Source: Anaerosolibacter carboniphilus (GTDB taxonomy: Bacteria; Bacillota; Clostridia; Peptostreptococcales; Thermotaleaceae). Taken from it: a DNA stretch of 64,000 bases. Where the stretch lies: positions 1 to 64,000 of the forward strand of contig NZ_JACHEN010000019.1 in NCBI RefSeq assembly GCF_014205875.1, written 5' to 3'. The position numbers and the translations under genes are program-made. This document shows, piece after piece, positions 27,901 to 36,958 of the stretch (the first letter of the stretch is position 1; the number at the start of each line of letters is the position of its first letter). The notes under the pieces were generated by a model that saw only the letters and a program-made list of their open reading frames with translations, ran no database searches and was not told the origin of the DNA.

Positions 27901-28287
27901 CTAAAACCAGTTAAACAGTTTGCCATATTTATTGATAACTTTAAAGGACCTGATGTTTTTTAGTTCTACCAATTCCACAGTATCGTTTTCAGTAATAATC
28001 ATCAAACTATTTTCACGGATTTTGGCGCCTAAAATAATTCCCCTAAGCTTGCTTTTGTTATTGAAATAAATTTTAACCTCATCCCCTGCCATGATTTCGA
28101 TTTTGCCAACCCTAAAGTAGTTAGTATCTATTTCATTTATATGCTCCTCTGTAATTCCTTTACCATCTAATACAATTCTATTATTTTTTAAATAATACTT
28201 TTCCTTCAAAACACAGAGGAGGTATCCTAGCATAGAAACGCCAAACAGCATCATCAAAACATTTAGCAAATATTTTGTATACATCAT
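27901..28287 (-). CDS. Hypothetical membrane-anchored protein, 128 residues
   Basis: No family recognised. It is 128 residues with one N-terminal membrane helix (about 5-26) followed by KEKYYLKNNR and a soluble, beta-strand-rich domain. The helix is directly preceded by AAGGAGTG and two ATGs. It sits alone between the MFP-like gene (with its own terminator) and the tRNA. Strand-rich composition (VEIMAGDEVKIYFN, NTVELVELKNIRSF) suggests a small barrel; this is inference. Confidence 0.7.
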   Translation of the reverse strand: MMYTKYLLNVLMMLFGVSMLGYLLCVLKEKYYLKNNRIVLDGKGITEEHINEIDTNYFRVGKIEIMAGDEVKIYFNNKSKLRGIILGAKIRENSLMIITENDTVELVELKNIRSFKVINKYGKLFNWF

Positions 28288-28334
28288 GTTTCACTCCTTT
28301 TCCCATAAAAACACACCCACAAACCCTATAATCA

Positions 28335-28380
28335 TTAAAAACATTAAAGCTATGATTAATCATAGCTTTAATGTTTTTAA
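28335..28380. terminator. Perfect 46-nt palindrome after tRNA-Pro
   Basis: Twenty-three base pairs of perfect inverted repeat meet with no unpaired centre base. On the minus strand the right arm ends TTTTTAA, so it can end the tRNA transcript and equally block transcription from the other side. Only 3 nt separate it from the tRNA. Confidence 0.85.
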
Positions 28381-28383
28381 AAC

Positions 28384-28460
28384 TGGTCTGAGTGGAGAGA
28401 CTTGAACTCTCGGCCTCTAGAACCCCATTCTAGCGCGCTACCAAACTGCGCCACACCCAG
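28384..28460 (-). tRNA. tRNA-Pro (anticodon GGG)
   Basis: 77 nt including an encoded CCA. The acceptor stem CTGGGTG pairs with CACTCAG (one G-T), the anticodon stem is CTAGA/TCTAG around a loop with anticodon GGG, and the T-loop reads TTCAAGT with stem GAGAG/CTCTC. It decodes CCC and CCU. It stands alone between spoIVA and the 128-residue protein gene, with its own promoter and terminator. Confidence 0.95.
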
Positions 28461-28524
28461 ATGATGAAATGAAATGTCTTGACTATTTTCTTATATCTAG
28501 AGAATTATTCTTCAGATACATTGT

Positions 28525-28553
28525 ATTATAAATGAATCGAAATAGATTTTCAA
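28525..28553 (-). promoter_or_regulatory. Sigma-A promoter of tRNA-Pro
   Basis: TTGAAA and TATAAT with an ideal 17-nt spacer on the minus strand, about 65 nt upstream of the mature tRNA 5' end. The rest of the 277-nt gap up to spoIVA is AT-rich and shows nothing else apart from the spoIVA terminator. Confidence 0.85.
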
Positions 28554-28698
28554 GTAGTTTCCTCAAATTTAAATACAAATTTAAATTCATCCATTATTTC
28601 CTTATTCTTCCTTCACTATCATATGTAGAATTTCTTACAATTATTCAAATATCTTAAATATAATGATGTCTTTTATTCCATTTTCATCACTTCTAGTA

Positions 28699-28741
28699 AT
28701 AAAAGTAGCATGGATCCCATAGGGATCCATGCTACTTTTAT
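28699..28741 (-). terminator. Terminator of spoIVA
   Basis: A 20-bp perfect stem with a 3-nt loop overlaps the spoIVA stop codon. The minus-strand right arm ends ACTTTTA. Confidence 0.85.
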
Positions 28742-30216
28742 AGAATGATACAGATTAGCCCGCCACTGCCTTCATTGACAATCTTTTGTAATGTTCTCTG
28801 CATTTTACTTCTTGCATCCTCTGGCATCATAAATAATTTGTTTTGTAACTGTTCTTTTACGAGATCATGCAGAGACTTACCAAACATATTTGTCTGCCAA
28901 ATTTTTGTTGGATCTGACTCAAATTCATCTAATAGATATTTTAGTAATTCTTCACTTTGCTTTTCAGTTCCAACCAATGGTGATACCTCTGTTGCTATGT
29001 CTGCACGAATCAAATGCAAAGATGGGGCATTTGCTCTTAGTTTAACACCAAATCGATTCCCATGTTTAAATATCTCGGGTTCCTCTAACTCCAGCTCTTG
29101 TAAGCTAGGTGGCACAAGACCATATCCAGTTTCTTTCACATCAATAAGTGCTTTTTCTACCTTATCAAATTCTCGTTTTGCCCTGGAGAATTCTTTAATC
29201 AGCCCTAGCAATTGATGATCTCCCTCGATTCGGTAACCAGTTACCTCTTCCAATATATTATAGAATAATCCTTCCTTTGTCTTCATCTTAATATGGGCAA
29301 CACCTTCACCAAGCTCGATATCGCCTAACAACGCTTCAGAGATGACTTCTTCATCGGCAAACAGGTTCACAGCATCGCGTACATCATTTATTTTTTTTAC
29401 GTCCTTAGACCATTGTTTTACAGAACTTAATATTTTATTTTTGAGCCAGTGATTGCCTTCTAGTCCATCGACCCAGCCAGGCAATGTAATATTGATCTCT
29501 TTTATTGGGAATTCAAAAAGGACATTCTCAAGAATCTCATTTACGTTTTCCATACTCATCCTAGCGCAGTCTGCAGCCACTACTGGTACTGCATACTTTT
29601 CTTCTAATTGCCCTCTTAGCTTTAACGCCTCTTCAGAAGAAGGATTCGTAGAGTTCAAGATCATTACAAATGGCTTATTCAATTCCCTTAATTCCCTTAC
29701 CACTCTTTCCTCTGCTTCTTGATAATCTTCCCTTTCAATTTCTGTAATACTTCCATCCGTTGTTACCACGAGACCAATCGTTGAATGATCTGTTATCACT
29801 TTCCTTGTTCCGACCTCAGCAGCCTCTTCGAAAGGAATTTCCTTCTCAAACCATGGTGTAGTAACCATTCTTGCTTTGCCACCCTCTTGATGTCCAAGGG
29901 CTCCTTTTACAAGATAGCCTACACAATCAACCAGACGCACTTTAAACTTCGCATTATCCTTTAGCATTAATTCAACGGCTTCGTTAGGAATAAATTTTGG
30001 CTCTGTTGTCATGATTGTTTTGCCTGCTCCACTTTGTGGCAATTCATCCTTTGCTCTTTCTTTTCTATATGAGTTCTCCATGTTCGGCAATACCAATAAA
30101 TCCATAAATCTTTTGATAAATGTTGATTTTCCTGTTCTTACCGGCCCAACGACCCCTATGTAAATATCTCCCTGGGTTCGATCTGCAATATCCCTATATA
30201 TATCAAATCGCTCCAC
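28738..30216 (-). CDS. spoIVA: Stage IV sporulation protein A, spore-coat morphogenetic ATPase
   Basis: ATPase that polymerises on the forespore outer membrane and forms the base of the coat. It is 492 residues, the usual length, with an N-terminal P-loop domain (GPVRTGKST at 24-32) and the TRAFAC-like block RLVDCVGYLV; the C-terminal part includes the conserved end. The start is GTG, preceded by AGGAGGGG. It is monocistronic: a sigma-E-like promoter (30338-30367) lies upstream and a strong terminator follows. In Bacillus it lies next to gpsA and der as here. Confidence 0.96.
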   Translation of the reverse strand: MERFDIYRDIADRTQGDIYIGVVGPVRTGKSTFIKRFMDLLVLPNMENSYRKERAKDELPQSGAGKTIMTTEPKFIPNEAVELMLKDNAKFKVRLVDCVGYLVKGALGHQEGGKARMVTTPWFEKEIPFEEAAEVGTRKVITDHSTIGLVVTTDGSITEIEREDYQEAEERVVRELRELNKPFVMILNSTNPSSEEALKLRGQLEEKYAVPVVAADCARMSMENVNEILENVLFEFPIKEINITLPGWVDGLEGNHWLKNKILSSVKQWSKDVKKINDVRDAVNLFADEEVISEALLGDIELGEGVAHIKMKTKEGLFYNILEEVTGYRIEGDHQLLGLIKEFSRAKREFDKVEKALIDVKETGYGLVPPSLQELELEEPEIFKHGNRFGVKLRANAPSLHLIRADIATEVSPLVGTEKQSEELLKYLLDEFESDPTKIWQTNMFGKSLHDLVKEQLQNKLFMMPEDARSKMQRTLQKIVNEGSGGLICIIL

Positions 30217-30286
30217 TTTTTTTCCCCTCCTTTAATAATGAAATTATATATTTATTAATAAATTTAACGCTCAGAGTACTGTCCAT
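30203..30286 (-). other. 27-codon leader frame overlapping the spoIVA start
   Basis: A minus-strand ATG at 30286 opens a 27-codon frame ending 14 nt inside spoIVA. It would encode a basic, amphipathic-looking peptide (pattern KF-x2-K-x-I-x2-LL). The TAGGAGGG before it touches the ATG, too close for efficient initiation, so translation is doubtful. Listed as a candidate leader peptide. Confidence 0.2.
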
Positions 30287-30337
30287 CCCTCCTACAATGA
30301 TCTGTCCAACGACATAGGACTATATTAACAATATATA

Positions 30338-30367
30338 TATATGACTAGCTAAATCATAATATGACTT
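30338..30367 (-). promoter_or_regulatory. Sigma-E-like promoter before spoIVA
   Basis: GTCATATT, 14 nt, then CATATATA on the minus strand resembles the sigma-E pattern (ATATT and CATAcaaT) with the expected spacing, about 120 nt upstream of the GTG. spoIVA is a sigma-E gene in Bacillus, which supports the reading. The region is very AT-rich, so chance matches are possible. Confidence 0.45.
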
Positions 30368-30450
30368 CCTAGATAAAGAAGGAATGTATTTTATACTTCA
30401 AAACTTAAAGAAAATACTACAAAATTATCTTCTATTTAAATTTTGAAAAA

Positions 30451-30481
30451 AACAAAAGAGATATCCGCTAAGATATCTCTT
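30451..30481 (-). terminator. Terminator after gpsA
   Basis: AAGAGATATC pairs with GATATCTCTT over a 6-nt loop, followed by TTGTTTTTTTC on the minus strand. It ends the DUF512-der-plsY-gpsA transcript. Confidence 0.9.
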
Positions 30482-30510
30482 CATTCTATGTACAGTTTCT
30501 ACATAAAAAT

Positions 30511-31536
30511 CTACCATTGAATTTGCTGATTTGCTACAACCTCTTCCATTTCATGGGTACGGCTTCTAAGCATTAAATTTACAACTGCCTCCTTCACATC
30601 CTTCTCCTTGTAAAGAATATTATAGATTTCAGATGTAATAGGCATCTCAACATCATATTTCTTCGATAGTTCATAGGCTACCTTCGTTGTGACAACGCCT
30701 TCCACAACCATACCAATTGAAGCAGTCGCTTCACTCAGTTTTTTCCCTTGTCCGATTAAGATACCACACCTTCTATTTCTACTATGCATACTGGTACAAG
30801 TAACGATTAGATCTCCTATCCCTGACAATCCAGCGAAAGTCCCAAGATCAGCGCCCATGATTTGCCCAAGACGGGCAATTTCCCTAATTCCTCTAGTCAT
30901 AAGGGCCGCCTTTGCATTATCACCAAATCCCAAACCGTCAGAAATTCCCGCCCCAAGAGCGATAACATTCTTTAGTGCTCCACCTAATTCTACTCCTGTT
31001 ACATCTGGGTTTGTATAGATTCTCAACTTAGGAGAAATGAATATATCTTGGACATATTCTGCGATACTTTTCTTATTTGCTGCTACCACAAGGGTTGTGG
31101 GCATATCTCTGCATACTTCCTCCGCATGGGATGGCCCAGACAGGACAGCGAAAGGATTATTAGGCAACTCTTGGGCAATCACTTCAGATATGGAAAGCAA
31201 TGAAGAACCTTCAAGACCCTTGGCTGCATTCACAATTACCTGTTGATCACATACCGATGATTTAAAACTGCTTACAGTTTCTCTTACAGCTTGGGAAGCG
31301 ACAGTTAGTAGGATCAGCTCTGTATCTTTAACAGCTGCATGAATATCATGATAAAGTGTAATATTGTTAGGCAATAACACACCAGGAAGATATTTAATGT
31401 TTTCCTTTGCTTGATTCATTTTCTTTAGCTGTTCTTCGTTTCTCATCCACAAATTCACATCGTGGCCCTTTTTGGCTAAAGAGATTGCGAGGGCCGTTCC
31501 CCAACTTCCTGCTCCAATAACACAAATGCTCGACAT
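30511..31536 (-). CDS. gpsA: Glycerol-3-phosphate dehydrogenase [NAD(P)+]
   Basis: Makes sn-glycerol 3-phosphate from dihydroxyacetone phosphate for phospholipids. It is 341 residues with the nucleotide loop GAGSWGTALA near the N-terminus and the catalytic block GALKNVIALGAGISDGLGFGDNAKAAL. I start at the ATG at 31536 after AGGGGGG; the frame extends one codon to a TTG. It follows plsY, the enzyme that uses its product, by 17 nt. Confidence 0.96.
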   Translation of the reverse strand: MSSICVIGAGSWGTALAISLAKKGHDVNLWMRNEEQLKKMNQAKENIKYLPGVLLPNNITLYHDIHAAVKDTELILLTVASQAVRETVSSFKSSVCDQQVIVNAAKGLEGSSLLSISEVIAQELPNNPFAVLSGPSHAEEVCRDMPTTLVVAANKKSIAEYVQDIFISPKLRIYTNPDVTGVELGGALKNVIALGAGISDGLGFGDNAKAALMTRGIREIARLGQIMGADLGTFAGLSGIGDLIVTCTSMHSRNRRCGILIGQGKKLSEATASIGMVVEGVVTTKVAYELSKKYDVEMPITSEIYNILYKEKDVKEAVVNLMLRSRTHEMEEVVANQQIQW

Positions 31537-31553
31537 CAAAACGCCCCCCTAGA

Positions 31554-32147
31554 TTACTTAATTCTGGATTTCTGTCCCAATTTAGATTCAGTTCCCTTTA
31601 AAAGTCTACTTATATTCTCTTTATGTCTATAAATTGCCATCAACGCTAAAGCCAATCCGAATAAAAAGAATTTAAATCCTACGAATAACAGAAGGATTGG
31701 CAGTAAACAAATAGCTACGACTGAGCCCAAAGATACATATTTCGTCTTTGCAATAATCAGAATCCCTACAATAATACAAATGATTGCAATTATTGGATTG
31801 ACAGACAGACCCACACCTATAGATGAAGCAATTCCCTTTCCTCCCTTAAATCCCAGGAATGCAGGCCAATTATGTCCAATAACCACGGCGATTCCGCAAA
31901 TTAAAGCTGTACCTTCCCCACCAAGGCGTCTTCCGATCCAAACAGCTAGAATAGCCTTTAGCGCATCCCCAATAAATGTAACAAGACCCGCTTTCATCCC
32001 TAGAGTTCTTAGTACATTGGTTGCACCAGCATTGCCACTCCCATATTTTCTGATATCAATACCTGCCCAGAGTTTGGAAACGATAATGGAAGTAGAAAAG
32101 TTTCCGATCACGTAGCTTAATAATACTGCCAATACCTTTAAAAGCAT
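31554..32147 (-). CDS. plsY: Acyl-phosphate:glycerol-3-phosphate acyltransferase
   Basis: Membrane enzyme that acylates glycerol 3-phosphate with acyl phosphate, the first step of phospholipid assembly in Gram-positives. It is 197 residues with about five helices and the three signature loops, including GSGNAGATNVLRTLG and GHNWPAFLGFKGGKG. Its ATG overlaps the der stop by one base (TAATG). The pair with gpsA places substrate supply and use in one transcript. Confidence 0.95.
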   Translation of the reverse strand: MLLKVLAVLLSYVIGNFSTSIIVSKLWAGIDIRKYGSGNAGATNVLRTLGMKAGLVTFIGDALKAILAVWIGRRLGGEGTALICGIAVVIGHNWPAFLGFKGGKGIASSIGVGLSVNPIIAIICIIVGILIIAKTKYVSLGSVVAICLLPILLLFVGFKFFLFGLALALMAIYRHKENISRLLKGTESKLGQKSRIK

Positions 32148-33469
32148 TATTCATCCCCACCCTTTTCTCTATACTGAATCCAAATTGGCGTACCCTCAAA
32201 ACCAAAAGCTTCTCGAATTTTGTTTTCAAGATATCTCGTATACGAAAAGTGCGTCAACTCTCGATCGTTGATAAATATAATAAATGTAGGCGGCCTTACA
32301 GATACCTGCGTTGCATAATAGATTTTTAACCGCTTACCCTTATCAGAAGGTGGCTGATTCAGCAAAGTAGCCTCTCCAATAATATCGTTTAACATCCCTG
32401 TTTGCACCCTCATAGCATGTTGATTGGATACAAATTTAATGGTTTCAAGAATTTGATACATTCTTTGCTTTGTTTTAGCAGAAACAAATAGAATCGGCGC
32501 ATAAAGCATAAAAGAAAGCTTATCCTTAATATCTTTAATGTATTGGTTCATGGTATGGGTATCTTTTTCCACAACGTCCCATTTGTTTACGACAATAATT
32601 GTAGATTTTCCCTGCTCATGGGCATAACCTGCAATTTTAGTATCTTGCTCTGTAACCCCTTCACTGGCATCAATAACCAATAAACAAACGTCCGCACGAT
32701 CAACAGCTGTAAAAGATCTTATAACACTATATTTCTCGATATTTTCATGTATCCTACTTTTTCTTCGGATCCCAGCCGTATCAATAAAAACATACTTGTC
32801 TTCTTCATGGGTAAATGGTGTATCAATGGCATCTCTAGTTGTGCCAGCGATATCGCTCACAATAACCCGTTCTTCTCCTAAAATTGTATTTATAATTGAT
32901 GATTTTCCTACATTTGGCTTCCCAATAACAGCGACTTTTATCGTATCATCCTCATAGATTTCGTCTCTATCTTCTGGAAACTTAGCGATAATCTCGTCTA
33001 ACAGGTCTCCTAATCCTAAGCTGTTTACCGAGGAAATCGGAATGGGTTCACCAAGGCCTAGCTGATAAAAATCATAAAATGAACTTGGCAGATCCTTCGT
33101 ATCGATCTTATTCACAACCAATAATACAGGCTTCTTTGTTCTTCTCAGCATGTTTGCCACATCTTCATCAGATGCCGTTAGTCCTTCTCGTCCATCTACC
33201 ATGAATACGATTACATCTGCAGTTTCAATGGCAATCTCCGCCTGCCTTCTCATTTGTGATAATATAATGTCTTGAGTATCTGGCTCTATCCCGCCAGTAT
33301 CAATCATTGTAAAAGTGTTATTCAGCCATTCTGCTTCTGTATATATCCTATCTCTGGTTACACCAGGCTTATCTTCTACAATTGAAATCCTTTTCCCTGC
33401 TATACGATTAAAAAAAGTAGATTTCCCCACATTGGGCCTACCTACAATCGCCACAATCGGCTTTGCCAT
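32147..33469 (-). CDS. der: Ribosome-assembly GTPase Der (EngA)
   Basis: Essential double GTPase for 50S subunit assembly. It is 440 residues. The first GTPase has [13 protein letters not shown] and NKID; the second has [13 protein letters not shown] and NKWD; a C-terminal KH-like domain follows. It lies between DUF512 and plsY, in the common der-plsY-gpsA order. Confidence 0.96.
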   Translation of the reverse strand: MAKPIVAIVGRPNVGKSTFFNRIAGKRISIVEDKPGVTRDRIYTEAEWLNNTFTMIDTGGIEPDTQDIILSQMRRQAEIAIETADVIVFMVDGREGLTASDEDVANMLRRTKKPVLLVVNKIDTKDLPSSFYDFYQLGLGEPIPISSVNSLGLGDLLDEIIAKFPEDRDEIYEDDTIKVAVIGKPNVGKSSIINTILGEERVIVSDIAGTTRDAIDTPFTHEEDKYVFIDTAGIRRKSRIHENIEKYSVIRSFTAVDRADVCLLVIDASEGVTEQDTKIAGYAHEQGKSTIIVVNKWDVVEKDTHTMNQYIKDIKDKLSFMLYAPILFVSAKTKQRMYQILETIKFVSNQHAMRVQTGMLNDIIGEATLLNQPPSDKGKRLKIYYATQVSVRPPTFIIFINDRELTHFSYTRYLENKIREAFGFEGTPIWIQYREKGGDE

Positions 33470-33491
33470 GACAATCCCTCCAGTATTACGA

Positions 33492-34811
33492 TCATTCTAA
33501 TATTTTGTTTATAAATTCCCTACCGTTTACCGCAGATACGACAACCTCTGCGTCTAGCTTTTCTTGCAACTCTCCTACCGTTACATTGTCGAGAAAAATT
33601 TCTTCTCCAGCTTTAAGCATAGACTCCGGGATTATTATGCGTTCTCCTAAATCTTTGCTCTTTAACTGATTTAAAATATCTTGACCGGTAATCAAACCCG
33701 CAACCGTAATTGTTCTACCAAAAAATTCGTTTTCTATGGCATAGACCTTTAATTCAAGCCCTTCAAATCTCTGTTCTATTTTTCTACTTAGCCCCGCAAG
33801 GAATGCCTTCGCGGATATTCCTGTAATAATACTGATTTTTTTATGCTTTATTTTTCTTGCTTGAAGCTTAAAAAGCTCATCCATTAATTCATGTTCAAAC
33901 ATGGCCATAAGCCCTACGCCATTCTCAATCTGTGGAAAGCTTTCATACTCCTCGTAAGAAGGAATAGATCGATCAGCAAGAACATAAAATTCATCAGATA
34001 AAAATGCAAACCTTGTGTGAATTTGCTTATAAAGCTTCTTCTGCCATTTATCAATCTGTTCAATAACCTCATTGGCACTATCCTTATGATAAGTGTCCAA
34101 TGGGAATAGCTTTTCTCTAAAATTAGTGACTCCTACAGGTACTATGGCAACACTCTCTAATGCAGGATATAGTTGTGCCAAATCTACTATAGTTTTATCT
34201 AATCTTTCTCCATCATTTATTCCAGGGCAAAGCACAATCTGACCATTGATCCTTATGCCTACATCTGTAAGCCTTTTTAATCTTTCATAGATATTACCTG
34301 CAGTCTTATTGTTTAGCATCTTTATTCTTAGCGCTGGATCTGTGGTATGTATAGATACGTTGATAGGACTAATCCGATATCGAATGATTTTATCAATATC
34401 TTCATCAGACATGTTGGTTAAGGTAACAAAGTTGCCTTGTAAAAATGACAATCTTGAATCATCATCTTTAAAATACAAAGTTTCTCTCATATGAGAGGGC
34501 AATTGGTCAATGAAGCAAAAGATACATTTATTTCTACAACTTTTTGCTTGATCAATAATAGGATTCTCAAATACGATACCTAAATCTTCATCATAGTCTT
34601 TTCTTATATGATAATTTCTAACTTCACCATTTTCTTTTCTAATGGATACATCTAGCCGTTCATCAGAAATAAAAAACATGTACTCTATAATATCTTCTAT
34701 CTTCTGTCCGTTGATTGAAAGAAGAATATCTCCACTTTCAATGCCTATTCTCTCCCCAATGCTTCCAGGGACAACTTCAGAAATAACATTCTCGCTTGAT
34801 TTTTCCAGCAT
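33492..34811 (-). CDS. DUF512 radical-SAM-like protein with PDZ domain
   Basis: Function unknown, conserved in Clostridia beside der. It is 439 residues: an N-terminal PDZ-like domain (about 10-80), then a Fe-S segment with the non-standard cysteine motif [15 protein letters not shown] and a TIM-barrel-like radical-SAM core, and the DUF512 C-terminal domain. The order C-x3-C-x2-C matches a radical-SAM cluster loop. I start at the ATG at 34811, 5 nt after AGGTG, instead of a GTG two codons earlier. Its own promoter begins the DUF512-der-plsY-gpsA transcript. Confidence 0.88.
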   Translation of the reverse strand: MLEKSSENVISEVVPGSIGERIGIESGDILLSINGQKIEDIIEYMFFISDERLDVSIRKENGEVRNYHIRKDYDEDLGIVFENPIIDQAKSCRNKCIFCFIDQLPSHMRETLYFKDDDSRLSFLQGNFVTLTNMSDEDIDKIIRYRISPINVSIHTTDPALRIKMLNNKTAGNIYERLKRLTDVGIRINGQIVLCPGINDGERLDKTIVDLAQLYPALESVAIVPVGVTNFREKLFPLDTYHKDSANEVIEQIDKWQKKLYKQIHTRFAFLSDEFYVLADRSIPSYEEYESFPQIENGVGLMAMFEHELMDELFKLQARKIKHKKISIITGISAKAFLAGLSRKIEQRFEGLELKVYAIENEFFGRTITVAGLITGQDILNQLKSKDLGERIIIPESMLKAGEEIFLDNVTVGELQEKLDAEVVVSAVNGREFINKILE

Positions 34812-34857
34812 GGACACACCTACTTAAAATCTAGTTTTAGTACCTGCTACTAATAAT

Positions 34858-34866
34858 ATTATAGCA
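34858..34866 (-). promoter_or_regulatory. Extended -10 promoter candidate for DUF512-der-plsY-gpsA
   Basis: Minus-strand TGCTATAAT, about 47 nt upstream of the DUF512 start, matches TGnTATAAT; the minus-35 region is weak. Confidence 0.55.
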
Positions 34867-34942
34867 TAAAAACTTACATTATGTACTACGTTTAGTAATA
34901 TTATCATGTAATTTCATTTTAAGTCAAGGAGTATATTTCTCC

Positions 34943-35137
34943 TTAATGTCGCACGACAACATATGAACCATTTTCTAAATCATGTACCATTCCCATTGTA
35001 ACTTTAGCAATTAGAAGAGCCAATCGCTCCTTATGTTCTTCAGAGCTTGCGTAAAAGACAGGAATCGTATTCGAAGACACAACGCTTTTGTCAATCGTTA
35101 TGATGGCAACGATACTATCCTTAATTCCAAAATCCAT
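34943..35137 (-). CDS. Small YIEGIA capping-complex-type subunit
   Basis: A 64-residue protein matching what I know as the capping-complex subunit found next to YIEGIA proteins in Clostridia. It has a short beta-alpha-beta layout (AIITIDKSVVSSNTIPVFYA, then an amphipathic helix) and no membrane segment. It starts 17 nt after the YIEGIA gene, so the two are cotranscribed and probably form a complex. A weak AAGGAG/CTCCTT hairpin (34926-34944) follows the stop. Confidence 0.75.
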   Translation of the reverse strand: MDFGIKDSIVAIITIDKSVVSSNTIPVFYASSEEHKERLALLIAKVTMGMVHDLENGSYVVVRH

Positions 35138-35154
35138 ATTCCCTCTCCTCTCAT

Positions 35155-36072
35155 CTAACTTTTAAAATTAGCTGCACCATTTGCTTTGAATGGCTTTCTC
35201 TTTGCAGTCTCTAACACAGGAGTTCCTTTTACAGCAGCAATTAATAATTCACTATTCGACTCAGCAGGCACCATTACCATGACTAGATTTCCATTTTGGG
35301 GATTTCTTCTCGCTATGGGGGTAAATTCAGGCTCATCCACATCCTTTTGTATACCAAGATGAACTGCCGCATTATGTTGAATCGCTTGTCGTTGTCCTGT
35401 ATTGGCCAAGGTTGCATTGGCATCCACATCCTTGGGTATAATCTCTACCGCAACTCCTTTTTCTTCATAAATTTTTCTTGTGCTTTTTAAACCAATATTC
35501 ATAATGACAATGCCATTTACCATTAGCAAAGGCCCCTCAAAATAAATTTTTCCTATTCTCACATCTGCAATTTCTGCAATGCTTTGCCTTTTTAGCATTC
35601 CCTTTAAAAGGATCATAATGAGCAAGCCTGTTAATATGCCTACCACTACTTGGACCATTCTTGGCTGTTTGATCCAATGGGTAAAATAAATGGCAATACT
35701 GGTCATCAGAGCCGTTATAATTACCATATAATTTCGAGCTTCAAAGGCCTTCGCAATATCCTCTATGTAAGCTGTGCCCCTTGGAACCAGCTCTGTCGGT
35801 TCAATATTATCTAAGCTTTGCCTTTCCATGCTTCTCACATCTCTAAATTGCTGGGCAGCAAGAGCTAAAAATGTAACTGCACTGTATTCTTTATTCAACA
35901 AAGCTGGCAGCGCTACAGCTCCTAAGCCAGCTGCGATAACTCCTAGTGTCAAATGGGATAACAAGCCTTGCGGATAACTTGGATATTGCCTATGATCAAT
36001 TCGTATCATATATAATCTAGCAAGCAACCCCATTACCAAAGATGGTAGAATCACCACACTGTAGTTTTCCAT
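35155..36072 (-). CDS. YIEGIA-family sporulation-associated membrane protein
   Basis: Named for the family motif, here YIEDIAKAFEARN near residue 100. It is 305 residues with several membrane segments in the first 175 residues and a soluble C-terminal domain. Relatives are restricted to spore formers, with a Bacillus counterpart in the yph region near der; function unresolved. I start at the ATG at 36072 after AGGAGGGG; the frame continues 57 codons upstream but lacks another ribosome site. It is paired with the 64-residue partner. Confidence 0.82.
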   Translation of the reverse strand: MENYSVVILPSLVMGLLARLYMIRIDHRQYPSYPQGLLSHLTLGVIAAGLGAVALPALLNKEYSAVTFLALAAQQFRDVRSMERQSLDNIEPTELVPRGTAYIEDIAKAFEARNYMVIITALMTSIAIYFTHWIKQPRMVQVVVGILTGLLIMILLKGMLKRQSIAEIADVRIGKIYFEGPLLMVNGIVIMNIGLKSTRKIYEEKGVAVEIIPKDVDANATLANTGQRQAIQHNAAVHLGIQKDVDEPEFTPIARRNPQNGNLVMVMVPAESNSELLIAAVKGTPVLETAKRKPFKANGAANFKS

Positions 36073-36114
36073 AATTCCCCTCCTATTTTTGAAACCATAC
36101 AATTTTCCTTTCTT

Positions 36115-36144
36115 TATTATGTGTGATAAAAAAGAATTTATAGG
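36115..36144 (-). promoter_or_regulatory. Possible sporulation-sigma promoter before YIEGIA gene
   Basis: On the minus strand CCTATA, 17 nt, CATAATA resembles a sigma-G or sigma-E promoter (-10 CATAnTA). The match is partial and the region AT-rich. Confidence 0.25.
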
Positions 36145-36228
36145 CTGAGTATCTATAAAAGTAAGTTTTTCTCTCACTCGCTTTTTTATTCCTTCTACAG
36201 CAATCATATATTTGTAATTGTTGCCTAC

Positions 36229-36267
36229 AAAAAAGAAAAGCAACCTCTCATTACAAAGGTTGCTTTT
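36229..36267 (-). terminator. Terminator after phoU
   Basis: AAAAGCAACCT pairs with AGGTTGCTTTT across a 10-nt loop, followed on the minus strand by CTTTTTT. It ends the pst-phoU transcript. Confidence 0.85.
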
Positions 36268-36282
36268 ATATAAATTGAAATA

Positions 36283-36933
36283 TTAAGCCATCCAATAATC
36301 TCCAGTTTGAATATATACCACCTTTTCACAAACATTTTTGGCATAGTCAGCAATTCTTTCAATATGCTTACATATGAAAAGAAAATATGTGGATTGAGGA
36401 ATTGTATCTTGATCCTCTATCATAATTAGAATCAACTCGTTGTACACATCCTTATAGAGAGCGTCAATCTCTTCATCCAAAGTCCATGTTTTTTTTGCCA
36501 ATTCCACATCTTTTTTTACAAAAGCATCTAAGGAATGCTTTACCATTTCTGCAGCTAGGTCAGCCATTCTAGGAATACGAACAAGGGGCTTTACATACTT
36601 CTCATTTGCTAGTCGAATCGTCGTCTTGGCAATATCAGCTGAGTGATCTGCCATTCTTTCTAAGTCAACAATTAATCTCAAAATGGAGCATATTTCTCTT
36701 AGATCAATGGCCATAGGTTGTTGTGTCGCAATGAGCTTTATACACTTGTCTTCAATATCTTCCTCTAGGGTATTGATAACTTTATCGCCATCTATCACCT
36801 TCTGAGCCAATATAACATCTTGGTTTTTTAATGATTTTATTGCATCTAAAATGGCTTCCTCTACCATGCTTCCCATTTTCAATAAATCGTTATGCAATTT
36901 CTCCAATTCACTTGTTAGATGTACTCTCGGCAT
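36283..36933 (-). CDS. phoU: Phosphate transport regulator PhoU
   Basis: Negative regulator linking the Pst transporter to the PhoR sensor and to intracellular phosphate and metal balance. It is 216 residues with two three-helix bundles, each with the E-x3-D metal signature (DLERMADHSADIA and HIERIADYAKNV). I start at the ATG at 36933 after GGAGGGAG; 11 further codons run upstream into pstB. It closes the pst operon. Confidence 0.94.
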   Translation of the reverse strand: MPRVHLTSELEKLHNDLLKMGSMVEEAILDAIKSLKNQDVILAQKVIDGDKVINTLEEDIEDKCIKLIATQQPMAIDLREICSILRLIVDLERMADHSADIAKTTIRLANEKYVKPLVRIPRMADLAAEMVKHSLDAFVKKDVELAKKTWTLDEEIDALYKDVYNELILIMIEDQDTIPQSTYFLFICKHIERIADYAKNVCEKVVYIQTGDYWMA

Positions 36934-36958
36934 GCTTTTTCTCCCTCCAAAATTGTTT

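Noticed and set aside
28461..28737. Possible second tRNA or small RNA in the gap before spoIVA
   Set aside because: Only the tRNA promoter and the spoIVA terminator are seen; no cloverleaf or conserved fold.
36073..36243. 57-codon N-terminal extension of the YIEGIA gene
   Set aside because: No ribosome site and the ATG at 36072 has a perfect one; the extension overlaps the phoU terminator.
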